A stretch of DNA of 10,878 bases. It comes from Anaerolinea sp. (GTDB taxonomy: Bacteria; Chloroflexota; Anaerolineae; Anaerolineales; Villigracilaceae). Made by a program: the position numbers and the translations under genes. Within the stretch, counting starts at the first letter, position 1, and each line of letters opens with the position of its first letter. The DNA is taken from the NCBI GenBank assembly GCA_020720965.1, contig DYNS01000067.1:1-10878 (forward strand), read 5' to 3'. Shown here in pieces: positions 1 to 7,033 of this stretch. The notes beneath the pieces are model-generated. The model worked only from the letters and a program-made list of their open reading frames with translations, was not told the DNA's origin and did no database searches.

Positions 1-108
1 ACCCCTTGCGCGGACGGTGTAGATGCCGCTCCCTGCCCGGCGGATGGCGCTGCCACCCCTTGCGCGGACGGTGTAGATGCCGCTCCCTGCCCGGCGGATG
101 GCGCTGCC
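1..108 (-). repeat. 54-bp perfect tandem repeat (18-aa repeat) in the VirB6-like tail
   Basis: Bases 1-54 and 55-108 are identical copies. A shorter degenerate partial copy follows at about 109-130. In the coding frame each unit gives 18 residues of the type AAPSAGQGAASTPSAQGV. The array touches the window edge, so more copies may lie to the left. Identity at every base, including third positions, points to recent duplication and possible copy-number variation. Confidence 0.9.
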
Positions 109-1724
109 ATTCTCTGCCCGGTGGATGACGGCGGCGGCGCAGAGGTCCCCGTTGCTGCGCCGCCGGTGCCGGGTCCGGGTGCGACCTCTGTCCGGGCTGT
201 TGTTGCCCCTTCGCCTGCGGAGACTGTTGTTTGCGGGGCTGCCTCCCTGCGCGAAGCGGCAGGCGCGTACATCGGCTGGCTGCCATTCCCCACAAAGACA
301 TTGCCGGGCGAAGGCGGAGCGCCCTCCCCCTCCTCCCGTCCATAGTTCTCAAGGGCAGCCCTGGGGTTGTTGGCGTAGGAGCGGGCAACCCCGGCCACCG
401 CTCCGGCTGCCAGCGCCACCTCCGGGCGACCAGCCATGGTCGCAATCGTGGCAACGCTTCCGGCGGCATCCGCCACCCGCCTGCCCACGGCTGCCTGGGC
501 AGTTTGCAGGATGGTGGGTCCGCCAAAACTGGAGTTGACAACGCTGAAGGTGTTGCCGGTGCTGAGGAGGATGCGCCAGGCTCCGTTGAAGAAGATTTGG
601 GCGATGATGCTCATCAGCACGACAACGACCAGCCACATCATCGCGTTTTCCAGGGTGTTCACGTCCCCGGTCACAAATGCCATGCCGCCCGACAACCAGC
701 GCAAAAAGACCGCCAGGGTGAGAGACTGCACAAAGACCCGGAAGTATTGCTGCACAATCCCATACAGTATCTGCCCGCCGATTTCAAAAAATCCCAGGGG
801 CAGGGCGGCGAACAGGAAGAGCATCAGGGTCATGGCGACAAAGGACATCAGGGCGTAGGCGAACCCGATGACCAGCATCAGGTAGGCACCCGCCAGGGAC
901 ACCACTGCATAGACCAGACCGGTAAGGGCTTTCCCGGCCCGCTCCAGGGCATTTTCGAGCCTCTCCACCTCGGCGTTTCCAATCCCAAGCAGCCCGCCCT
1001 CTGCAATCGTGACTTCAATCAACTGAGGTTCGGGAAAGAAACTGCTCTCATACACAGGGGGCAGTTCCCACAAATCGCCGGACAATCCCAGGTCTCCATC
1101 TCCAGCCCGAAAGGGTTGCAGGAGCAGTTTGTCCAGAGGCAGGGAGGCTCCGCCCTGCACGATGTTGGAGACCAGGTTTTGGCGGAAGGTCTCAAATGCG
1201 CCCACGAAGTCGTATCCGAAGGAACTGGCGACAAACAGCATCGAGAGCAACATACCCCAGAGCATGACCCGCTCTGCCCGCACAAACCGCGCTCCGCCTC
1301 CCCACAGGGGCAGCATGAGCAGCAAGCCCGCCAAAGACAGGGCGACATACATCAAGCCGCTGCTGCCAAAGGCGACATCTCTCAGCATTCCGGGCATCAG
1401 CCCCTGGAACAGCCCCAGCATCTGGGTGCGGATGGACATCAGCCAGGCGTTTTCCAGCACCGTTTTGCTGAAGATGAAGGCGGCTGCCCGGTCGATAATC
1501 CAGAGTAGGACGGCGAAAGACCGCGAGACACCCACCACCGCGTTGGGCAGCGCGAGTTTCAGGTAGTTGTCCAGGATGCGCATGGAGGACCAGCAGTAGT
1601 CGCCGTTGTAGACCGGGAAGCAGTAGTTGGGTCCGGCAGGCGCGGCGGCGTAGGCAGCCATCCCCGGCAGGCAGAGCGCCGCCAGAACGGAGAGGAGGAG
1701 TAGCCATTTGGTATTTGTCTTCAT
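1..1724 (-). CDS. VirB6/TrbL-like polytopic membrane protein of a type IV secretion system (3' end beyond window)
   Basis: I read this frame by hand from ATG at 1724; it stays open to base 1, giving about 574 codons without a stop. It begins with a signal-like segment (MKTNTKWLLLLSVLAAL, residues 1-26). Hydrophobic spans follow near residues 60-84, 121-142, 153-170, 268-312 (probably two), 325-345 and 361-380. After about residue 400 it becomes a long hydrophilic Ala/Pro/Gly/Ser-rich tail. A signal segment, clustered membrane spans and a long low-complexity cytoplasmic or exported tail are typical of VirB6/TrbL proteins, which form part of the inner-membrane channel for DNA transfer. The start overlaps the stop of the preceding gene as ATGA (1724-1721), implying translational coupling. 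The assignment rests on topology and context, not on a diagnostic motif; another polytopic secretion protein is possible. Confidence 0.6.
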   Translation of the reverse strand, partial: MKTNTKWLLLLSVLAALCLPGMAAYAAAPAGPNYCFPVYNGDYCWSSMRILDNYLKLALPNAVVGVSRSFAVLLWIIDRAAAFIFSKTVLENAWLMSIRTQMLGLFQGLMPGMLRDVAFGSSGLMYVALSLAGLLLMLPLWGGGARFVRAERVMLWGMLLSMLFVASSFGYDFVGAFETFRQNLVSNIVQGGASLPLDKLLLQPFRAGDGDLGLSGDLWELPPVYESSFFPEPQLIEVTIAEGGLLGIGNAEVERLENALERAGKALTGLVYAVVSLAGAYLMLVIGFAYALMSFVAMTLMLFLFAALPLGFFEIGGQILYGIVQQYFRVFVQSLTLAVFLRWLSGGMAFVTGDVNTLENAMMWLVVVVLMSIIAQIFFNGAWRILLSTGNTFSVVNSSFGGPTILQTAQAAVGRRVADAAGSVATIATMAGRPEVALAAGAVAGVARSYANNPRAALENYGREEGEGAPPSPGNVFVGNGSQPMYAPAASRREAAPQTTVSAGEGATTARTEVAPGPGTGGAATGTSAPPPSSTGQRMAAPSAGQGAASTPSAQGVAAPSAGQGAASTPSAQG

Positions 1725-2182
1725 CGTCTTTGCCTCCGGCTTCGCAGGGTGAATAGTCCGCTGCCTATCAATACCAGCGCCGCCAGGAAGAGAAAGTATC
1801 CCCGTTCCAGCCCTCCGGGTTCTTCCCGCAAGACCGGCGCGGGGGCGGAGGGGGCGGCGAGGTAGTCGTATGCGTCCTCCGGGGGACCTCCGGCAGGCAG
1901 GGAGATGGAAACTTCCAGGGTTTCGCCCTGCCAGAGCAATGGACGCAAGCCGTATTCCCCCAGATTCAGGTATCCCCGCATTCTGCCATCCTCCCAGGGC
2001 TGAATGCGGATGCGCAGTTCGCAGTGACCGGACTCGTCCGTAACGCAGGAGGAACCGGGGATGACCTGCCAGACATTTGCGCTGTCTTTACGGTACTCAA
2101 ACCACTGCACCCGCACCCCCGCCTGGGCAGGGTGCAGGGTGATGACCAACCAGACCGATAAAACCGTAGTCCAGGATGCCAT
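1721..2182 (-). CDS. Small secreted, C-terminally membrane-anchored protein of unknown function
   Basis: This encodes 153 aa. A signal peptide (residues about 1-21, ending ...HPAQAG) is followed by an extracytoplasmic domain of about 80 residues that looks like a small beta-sandwich. That domain has a TDESGHCELRI stretch of the kind seen in carboxypeptidase-regulatory-like folds. A Pro/Ala-rich linker comes next, then a single membrane span near residues 129-147 and a basic tail (RSRRQRR). The topology therefore places the domain outside and the tail inside. There is no LPXTG motif. It starts 3 bases after the glycosyltransferase stop, and its own stop overlaps the VirB6-like start as ATGA, so it sits firmly inside the secretion operon. 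I do not recognise the family. A role as an envelope accessory of the transfer apparatus is an inference from position. Confidence 0.75.
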   Translation of the reverse strand: MASWTTVLSVWLVITLHPAQAGVRVQWFEYRKDSANVWQVIPGSSCVTDESGHCELRIRIQPWEDGRMRGYLNLGEYGLRPLLWQGETLEVSISLPAGGPPEDAYDYLAAPSAPAPVLREEPGGLERGYFLFLAALVLIGSGLFTLRSRRQRR

Positions 2183-2185
2183 CGC

Positions 2186-3031
2186 TCACCACCCCCTGGA
2201 CCAAAACCAGAGCCAGGAGGCAGCCCACAACAACACCAGACCCCGCCGGGACAGGCGCGGCGCTGCCACCGCGAAAAAGACCGAGGCGCTGTTGGCGGAA
2301 AAATAGGAGGAGAGAAACAACATCGCTGCCAGGGCTGTGGTCTCGTCTTCGCGCAGCAGGGCGTACACCCCCAACCCAATCCCCACCGGCAGGAGCCAGG
2401 GAAAAAGCAAGGCGAAGTTCCAGGACGCAGAGTTCAGGGCGGCTAATTTCAGCAGGAAGTCATCCACCCACCAGCCATAGAAAAGGACAGAGACCGCCAG
2501 TACCGCCAGGGTGGGAGCCAGCAGGGAGAGGATGTTGTCGCGGTGTTGTTTCAGCCAGACCAGGATGACAAATATCCCGGTTTGGGGTTTGAGCAGCAGG
2601 AGCGGGATAGCCCATCGGTGCGGGACCTGGGGCAGCATCGCTACTGCCAGCATCCAGTCGATATTGCCCAATATCAGCAGCGCCACCACCGGGAAGGAAG
2701 TCAGAGTGAGCGCCTGCGCCAGGGGAGAGCCTCCCCTGTTCCGCACCAGGGCGAGGAAGGCCGCCAGGATGACAAACCGGACTCCCAGCCCGGCGAGGTT
2801 TTCCGGCAGGCTGCCCAACCAGGCGAGGGGCAGGAAGAGCCATAATGCCCAGGGGGGATTGAAGAAGCCTTCCGCCTGGTAAGGCTGCCAGAAGTAGCCG
2901 GTGGCGGCGCGGAGAAAAACCTGGAAGTCCGTTGTGTAAAAGTTACCCAGCCAGAACGCCAACACCAGGCTGATGGCAAGCGCGGGGGTGAGTATTGGGC
3001 GGATTTGGGTTGCCCATGCTGTTTTTGTCAT
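2186..3031 (-). CDS. GT87/DUF2029-like integral membrane glycosyltransferase
   Basis: From ATG at 3031 (MTKTAWATQ) this gives 281 aa with about seven or eight hydrophobic spans. Features that resemble the GT87 (GT-C fold) mannosyltransferases are the early extracytoplasmic TTDFQVFLRAATG with an acidic residue and the FFNPPWALWLFLPLAWLG stretch, matching the family's yPPl...Pl signature. The later GNIDWMLAVAM and LLLKPQTGI correspond to the family's GQ.N and lKP regions. At 281 aa it is shorter than the usual size of about 400, so it may be a minimal or divergent member. Family enzymes transfer sugars from lipid-linked donors on the outer face of the membrane. Its position just after a Thr-rich secreted protein suggests that protein, or an envelope glycolipid, as acceptor; this is inference. 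GGAG lies 11 bases before the chosen ATG. A TTG start at 3061 would add 10 residues. Confidence 0.6.
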   Translation of the reverse strand: MTKTAWATQIRPILTPALAISLVLAFWLGNFYTTDFQVFLRAATGYFWQPYQAEGFFNPPWALWLFLPLAWLGSLPENLAGLGVRFVILAAFLALVRNRGGSPLAQALTLTSFPVVALLILGNIDWMLAVAMLPQVPHRWAIPLLLLKPQTGIFVILVWLKQHRDNILSLLAPTLAVLAVSVLFYGWWVDDFLLKLAALNSASWNFALLFPWLLPVGIGLGVYALLREDETTALAAMLFLSSYFSANSASVFFAVAAPRLSRRGLVLLWAASWLWFWSRGW

Positions 3032-3061
3032 GCCGTTTTGTTCTCCAATAAAAAGTACCAA

Positions 3062-3754
3062 TCAGTACATGGTGGGCGCAGGGTCCACTGCGCCCACCGC
3101 AGGCGAGTTGAGTTGATAGTGCAGGTGGGTTCCGTTGCTGTTGCCGCTGTTGTCCGTGGTTCCCAGCGCTTCCCCCCGATGCACAATTTGGGAGGCGCTC
3201 ACGGTTACGCTTTGCAGGTGCATGTAGGTTGCCAGCCAGCCGCTGTTGAGCCAGCAGTCATCCGCGTCCGTGTCTCCAGCATGGCTTTCCACGCAGGCAT
3301 CGTAGTCGTCCACCCGGATTTGGGCTTCGATTTGCAGGTATCGCCCCATGCCGTAGTTCCAGCAGTCGTATTCGTTGTCCGGGCAGCTTTCCACCTGGCG
3401 CACGATGGCGCGGTCGGTGGTGGCGAGGATGGTTGTCCCCTCCGGTACTGCCAGGTCCACGCCCCAGTGGGGGCTGCCGTCCGGGTAGATGTTGCAGTAG
3501 TAGAACGTCACCAGTCCCCATTCGCCCGGTTCGTAGTCGGTGGGCCAGCCCCCGAAGGGGTTGTCCGGGTACACCACTCCGGCGTTGTCGCAGTTGCCGC
3601 CTTCCGGCGGTTCTCCGTCTCCGGGTCCATAGTCGGGCGAGTAGCCATACCAGCCGCGGTGATTCATCGGGGTAATAGCCCCAACCGCCCCCGCTACGCA
3701 GCAGAGACAGGTCAGGAGGGGCAGGGCAAGTAAAACCAGGCGCTTCGACATCAT
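3062..3754 (-). CDS. Secreted M23 (LytM-type) zinc metallopeptidase
   Basis: This encodes 230 aa from ATG at 3754. An N-terminal signal sequence (MMSKRLVLLALPLLTCLCC...) is present. All catalytic features of M23 peptidases can be seen: H96 and D100 in HWGVD, H179 in YMHL, and H210/H212 in THLHYQL. Enzymes of this family cut peptide cross-links of peptidoglycan. In this operon the likely job is local wall opening for the transfer apparatus, replacing the VirB1-type transglycosylase of classical systems (inference). Between the two metal sites sits an acidic, cysteine-containing insertion (residues about 123-170, with Cys124, 131, 154 and 167), which may form disulfides. The start overlaps the stop of the large surface gene as ATGA and has no strong ribosome binding site, so it probably depends on coupled translation. 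The frame is open further upstream, but that extension is only a shadow of the preceding gene. Confidence 0.88.
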   Translation of the reverse strand: MMSKRLVLLALPLLTCLCCVAGAVGAITPMNHRGWYGYSPDYGPGDGEPPEGGNCDNAGVVYPDNPFGGWPTDYEPGEWGLVTFYYCNIYPDGSPHWGVDLAVPEGTTILATTDRAIVRQVESCPDNEYDCWNYGMGRYLQIEAQIRVDDYDACVESHAGDTDADDCWLNSGWLATYMHLQSVTVSASQIVHRGEALGTTDNSGNSNGTHLHYQLNSPAVGAVDPAPTMY

Positions 3755-6339
3755 GGGATATACATCGGGTACTTGGGAGGCAGCAGGCGGAAGATGCTTT
3801 CGATGGTGCTGATGGTGATGAGTCCTCCGTTGGCATTGCTCTCGTTTTGCTTGGGGATGGCGACTGTCCCGCTCCGCAGCAGGTAGGGGATGTCCACGTA
3901 CAGGGTTTTTCCGGCGCTGTCCGGCGGGGCGCAGAATTTCACCAGCCCGTTTTCGGTTCGCGCCCGGTCCAGCACCTGATAATCTGCATCGACCAGGTAG
4001 ACCATGACATCCTGCACCCCCTCGTCCTTGAGCGCCATGATGCTGTCTTCGTTGCCGTCCACGTAGGCAAGCACCCGCACGTATGCGGCGCAGCTTCCGT
4101 ATACCGCGCCGCCGGTGGAGGCGGCTGCGCCGGGGGTGGCGGTGGGGGCGTTGGAGGCGGTTGTTCCGCCGCCGGAGGCGCTGCTGCTGGCGGTGTTTTG
4201 CGCCACCGGCTGCTGGGTGTTGCTGGCGGCGGCTCCCTGGGTGGCGGTGGGCAGGGAACCGTATGACTGGGTGGCAGCGGCGGTTTGGGTGGCGGCGAGG
4301 TTGGGGGTGGCGGTTGCCGCCGATGCGGTGAGGGTGGCTCCCCAGTCGGGGGTGGCGGTTGCCGCCAATGCGGTCATGGTCGCGTTCCAGTCCGGGGTGG
4401 CGGAGTATTGCGGGCTGGCGGTGGCGGTGCGTGCCTGGGCTGTCAGGGTGCCTCCCCAGTTGGGGGTGGCTGTAGCGGCGAGGGCGGTCATGGTGGCGTT
4501 CCAGTTCGGGGTGGCTGTTACCGCCAACGCGGTCAGGGTTGCGTTCCAGTTGGGGGTGGCGGAGTATTGCGGGCTGGCGGTGGGGGTGCGTGCCTGGGCT
4601 GTCAGGGTGCCGCCCCAGTTGGGGGTGGCGGTGGCGGCCAGGGCGGTCATGGTGGCTCCCCAGTTCGGGGTGGCTGTTACCGCCAATGCGGTCAGGGTTG
4701 CGCTCCAGTCCGGGGTGGAGGAGTGCAGAGGGTTGGGGGTGGATGTCCAGGCTTGTGCGGTCTGGGTGAATGCCATGGCGGTCTGGGTCGCGCCCCAATC
4801 CGGGGTGGGCGAAAAGACCGCCGGGGTGAAGGAGGGGGTGGCAGTGATGACTATCGGGGTGGTTGTGCCTCCCCCCCCTCCTCCTGGAGTGGGCGTTCTG
4901 GTTGCCGTGCCGGTGACGGTGGGGCTGGGGGTGCGCGTAAAGGTCGCGGTGGCGGTCGCAGTGCGGGTATTGGTCAGGGTCGCGGTGGGGGTGAAGGTGC
5001 GGGTGAAGGTTGCAGTCGGGACGGGGGTTGAAGATGGGTCTGTTCCGCCTCCGCCGTCATCGCCTCCCCCTCCCCCGCCTCCCCCGCCTCCCCCTCCATC
5101 CGTGGTTGCTGTGGGAGAGGGGGTCGGGGTGCCGGTGGGGGTGCCTGTTTCGGTCGCTGTACCTGTAGCGGTGGCTGCCTGGGCTGTCAGGGTCAGGATG
5201 CCTACCGGGGGTTCCCACTCCGGTACCGTGATGCGAAAGTACCCATAAATTCGCTTTTCTTCTTTCAACAATTCTCCTGAAATGGGAGGCGCGGTGAAAT
5301 TTATTTCCCCTGATGCTGGGAAGTCTGCGGCATACGTGGGAAGCAAACCTGAACGGGAATCAGCCTGCGACGTACAACCCTGGTCGTAGACATTGGGGAC
5401 TTGAATCGTTTCGGAATACCACCCATTGCGCTGATTACTAGAATTAAATCCATCTCCCTTGATGTATTGTGTGAGTGTGTTGGGCGGGTCCGCCAGTGAG
5501 CCATCATCACCGCATAAACGCAGGTCGTATTCATAAACCGCCGTTTTGCCTAGAACATCGGGGTTGTAAAAAAAACCAAGCGGTAAAGACCGGCTCACAC
5601 CGTCCAGGAAACGATATTCGATGTAGTTTTCGCCTGTGACACAGAGGAGTTCATCGGGCAATTTTGAATAAAACGCGGGAAAATTAAATGTATTGAATAT
5701 GTGTACTTCGGAGCCGCTATCTCTCAGCGCATTGCGGGAACACGCAAAGGGACGGGAATATAGATTGTCCTCCGGTGGTTCATCTTGCAAGGTAATGGTG
5801 ATGGAACCGTTTATCCGGTCCTGAGCGCTTAGGGTGTCCCAAAATGCGAGGTCGAACGTATAGCGGTTGGATGGTAAAAGGGCTTTGGGGTAGTAGGTAA
5901 AGGCATCGTGAAATGTGTTATCCGGTATCGGCTGTGCAGGATAAAAGGCGCTTCCCAATACGTTGAACCGATGACGATGATGAATAGAGGTACTCTCCAT
6001 AATGGTGTATTCAACCAACACATGGTTATCCTTCGCGATTGAACCAAATTCTTTTGGTGTTTTTGAAAATAATAGGTTCACGTCAACGAGTATGGGTTGA
6101 GCCACAGGAGGGGTCGTACCGCTACTGAAGGCAAACGGCAGCTTAAACGAGTCCCGCCCTACATCCGAAAAATTCCAGGTGATGGAGTTTGTCCCTTCCT
6201 CGCAGGTCAGGGAGCCACCTGATGGCGCTGGGACGGTGCCACAGGTGAGGGTGCCTTCTGCCTGGACCGGTATGACACTGGCGAAACTGACCAGGGTGAG
6301 CAGAACTGCCAAACTGATAAGGATGATTTTCTTAGCCAT
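3751..6339 (-). CDS. Large secreted Thr/Ala-rich repeat protein with SdrD_B-like C-terminal domain
   Basis: From ATG at 6339 (MAKKIILISLAV) this gives 862 aa; GGAGG lies 8 bases upstream. An alternative ATG at 6354 has no such site. A signal peptide ends near VQA (residue 27). Residues about 28-385 are a globular extracellular region I cannot assign. Then come Thr/Pro-rich stretches, two poly-Gly runs (one of 12 Gly), and a stalk of 15-aa units of the type ATPNWNATMTALAAT with a 53-aa higher-order period. The last 110 residues (VRVLAYVDGNEDS...DEGVQDVMVYLVD...ENGLVKFCAPP) resemble SdrD_B/prealbumin-like beta-sandwich domains of surface adhesins. No LPXTG motif or C-terminal membrane anchor is visible. 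It probably acts outside the cell as a stalked adhesin or a surface part of the transfer apparatus. The N-terminal third has visibly lower GC than the rest, suggesting a mosaic origin. Confidence 0.8.
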   Translation of the reverse strand: MAKKIILISLAVLLTLVSFASVIPVQAEGTLTCGTVPAPSGGSLTCEEGTNSITWNFSDVGRDSFKLPFAFSSGTTPPVAQPILVDVNLLFSKTPKEFGSIAKDNHVLVEYTIMESTSIHHRHRFNVLGSAFYPAQPIPDNTFHDAFTYYPKALLPSNRYTFDLAFWDTLSAQDRINGSITITLQDEPPEDNLYSRPFACSRNALRDSGSEVHIFNTFNFPAFYSKLPDELLCVTGENYIEYRFLDGVSRSLPLGFFYNPDVLGKTAVYEYDLRLCGDDGSLADPPNTLTQYIKGDGFNSSNQRNGWYSETIQVPNVYDQGCTSQADSRSGLLPTYAADFPASGEINFTAPPISGELLKEEKRIYGYFRITVPEWEPPVGILTLTAQAATATGTATETGTPTGTPTPSPTATTDGGGGGGGGGGGGDDGGGGTDPSSTPVPTATFTRTFTPTATLTNTRTATATATFTRTPSPTVTGTATRTPTPGGGGGGTTTPIVITATPSFTPAVFSPTPDWGATQTAMAFTQTAQAWTSTPNPLHSSTPDWSATLTALAVTATPNWGATMTALAATATPNWGGTLTAQARTPTASPQYSATPNWNATLTALAVTATPNWNATMTALAATATPNWGGTLTAQARTATASPQYSATPDWNATMTALAATATPDWGATLTASAATATPNLAATQTAAATQSYGSLPTATQGAAASNTQQPVAQNTASSSASGGGTTASNAPTATPGAAASTGGAVYGSCAAYVRVLAYVDGNEDSIMALKDEGVQDVMVYLVDADYQVLDRARTENGLVKFCAPPDSAGKTLYVDIPYLLRSGTVAIPKQNESNANGGLITISTIESIFRLLPPKYPMYIP
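4393..4710 (-). repeat. 159-bp tandem duplication in the surface-protein stalk
   Basis: Two nearly identical 159-bp units (4393-4551 and 4552-4710) encode 53 aa each. Each unit is built of two 15-aa modules (ATPNWNATxTALAxT) and one 23-aa module ending ...TASPQYS. Further diverged 15-aa modules flank the pair, from about 4262 to 4806. Many modules contain an N-A-T sequon after Trp. The plus strand here is rich in GGGG runs. Confidence 0.85.
5061..5098 (-). repeat. C-rich (plus) / G-rich (minus) low-complexity tract encoding poly-Gly
   Basis: This stretch is almost only C with isolated G and T on the plus strand. It encodes 12 consecutive glycines on the minus strand. The coding strand and mRNA carry several runs of four or more G within about 40 bases, which meets the simple pattern for a G-quadruplex. 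A related run of 8 C occurs at 4871-4878 in the second poly-Gly segment. Confidence 0.7.
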
Positions 6340-6487
6340 GGTTAACGCCTCCATCGCGGGGGCGCAGCATTAGCACGGTATCTGCCAGAGATGAAAATCT
6401 CCAACTCAGCACCTTTTGCTGCGCGTCCAGGTAAACCAATATGACGGGGATTCCCAATAGAAATTTCAGCAGGTCTTTATCGGGCAT
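6332..6487 (-). CDS. Small 51-aa protein leading the envelope/secretion operon
   Basis: I found this by reading the minus strand upstream of the surface gene. ATG at 6487 opens a 51-codon frame ending at TAA 6334-6332. A strong ribosome binding site (AGAGGAG) lies 5 bases before the ATG. The product starts MPDKDLLKFLLGIPVILVYL, with a short hydrophobic segment at residues 7-20 that could touch or cross the membrane, and then becomes polar and basic. The last 8 bases overlap the start of the surface protein gene, and the GGAGG that serves that gene lies inside this frame. It lies just downstream of a terminator and is the first gene of the operon. It may be a real small protein or a leader peptide that couples translation of the surface protein. 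No family is recognised. Confidence 0.6.
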   Translation of the reverse strand: MPDKDLLKFLLGIPVILVYLDAQQKVLSWRFSSLADTVLMLRPRDGGVNHG

Positions 6488-6523
6488 GACGACTCCTCTC
6501 TTTTCTCTCCTGGTGGTGAACGC

Positions 6524-6566
6524 AAAAAAGCGAAGCGCCCCCCGGATGGGAGGCGCTTCGCTTTTG
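6524..6566. terminator. Bidirectional rho-independent terminator
   Basis: Perfect 14-bp arms AAAAGCGAAGCGCC (6526-6539) and GGCGCTTCGCTTTT (6552-6565) enclose a 12-base loop. On the minus strand the stem is followed by a run of six T, which would end transcripts of the 142-aa gene at 6605-7033. The plus-strand side also has a T run, but no plus-strand gene arrives there. It separates the maintenance block from the envelope operon. That operon must then start within the short remaining space or by read-through; I see no convincing promoter. Confidence 0.85.
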
Positions 6567-6604
6567 TTAAACAGTACACCCGTTGGGCAACTGTTACGAC
6601 AATT

Positions 6605-7033
6605 CTACCGTTTGTTCATGTTTATTTCTATCCTGAGGAAGGGTTCATTGCAAAATTGAAAGCTCTCGCCGCCTCTGCCGCTCAGGACATCCAGCAGCGA
6701 TTCGGCTGCCTTCGAGCGCAAGTCCTCGCTGGTGTACCAGATGATGTTCTGCACCAGGGCGGATAATTGTCCGCTCTGTGCGTCTCGCACCAAATGACAG
6801 GGGGCGTACACTTCCAGGTGGCGGTTGCTTGTGTCCGGTTGTTGGATGGCGGCTTTGCAGTAGGCGTATATCTCCCCTGCCAGTTTGCCATGCGCCACCA
6901 GCGGGTAGGCATCCATCTGGTGCAGGTTTATCCGCACGGCCGGGACGGGCTGGGCTTTGAGCAGGATGGTGCCAACCTGTAACGATGAGATGTCGAGTTT
7001 GCCTGTGAACAGGGCGAGTGGGATGCCTAACAT
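6605..7033 (-). CDS. Hypothetical protein, 142 aa
   Basis: ATG at 7033 overlaps the last 7 bases of the methyltransferase C-terminal fragment; AGGAG lies 11 bases upstream. The product has no signal peptide or clear membrane span and is probably soluble. The first half, around VGTILLKAQPVPAVRINLHQ and MDAYPLVAHGKLAGEIYAYC, looks strand-rich and could be a beta-barrel-like fold such as an OB fold, but no motif confirms it. The second half contains LVRDAQSGQLSALVQNIIWY and a Gly-rich SGRGGES segment. It is the last gene before the terminator, so it belongs to the maintenance operon and not to the secretion genes. Function unknown; a DNA- or nucleotide-related role is only suggested by its neighbours. 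Confidence 0.7.
   Translation of the reverse strand: MLGIPLALFTGKLDISSLQVGTILLKAQPVPAVRINLHQMDAYPLVAHGKLAGEIYAYCKAAIQQPDTSNRHLEVYAPCHLVRDAQSGQLSALVQNIIWYTSEDLRSKAAESLLDVLSGRGGESFQFCNEPFLRIEINMNKR

Noticed and set aside
231..1508. Long plus-strand open frame of 425 codons
   Set aside because: It is antisense to the VirB6-like gene, whose minus-strand frame has a signal segment, membrane spans and a coupled start. The plus product is a Gln/His/Gly-rich mixture without domain features.
3032..3061. TTG start for the glycosyltransferase at 3061
   Set aside because: It adds a short polar stretch and has no good ribosome binding site. ATG 3031 has GGAG upstream and leads straight into the first membrane span, though spacing is long.
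3755..4798. Upstream extension of the M23 reading frame to 4798
   Set aside because: The added 348 residues are a His/Pro/Arg-rich shadow of the surface-protein repeats; the true start at 3754 is followed by a signal peptide and overlaps the preceding stop.
4115..5248. Plus-strand open frames in the repeat stalk (up to 377 codons)
   Set aside because: They arise because the repetitive, GC-rich DNA lacks stops in several frames. Products are monotonous VAV/GGG repeats, while the minus frame has a signal peptide and an SdrD_B-like end.
6566..6604. Possible promoter and small hairpin (ACAGT...ACTGT) between the 142-aa gene and the terminator
   Set aside because: TTGTCG and TGTACT at 18-base spacing match the consensus poorly and the promoter would lie upstream of the terminator. 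The hairpin arms are only 5 bp.
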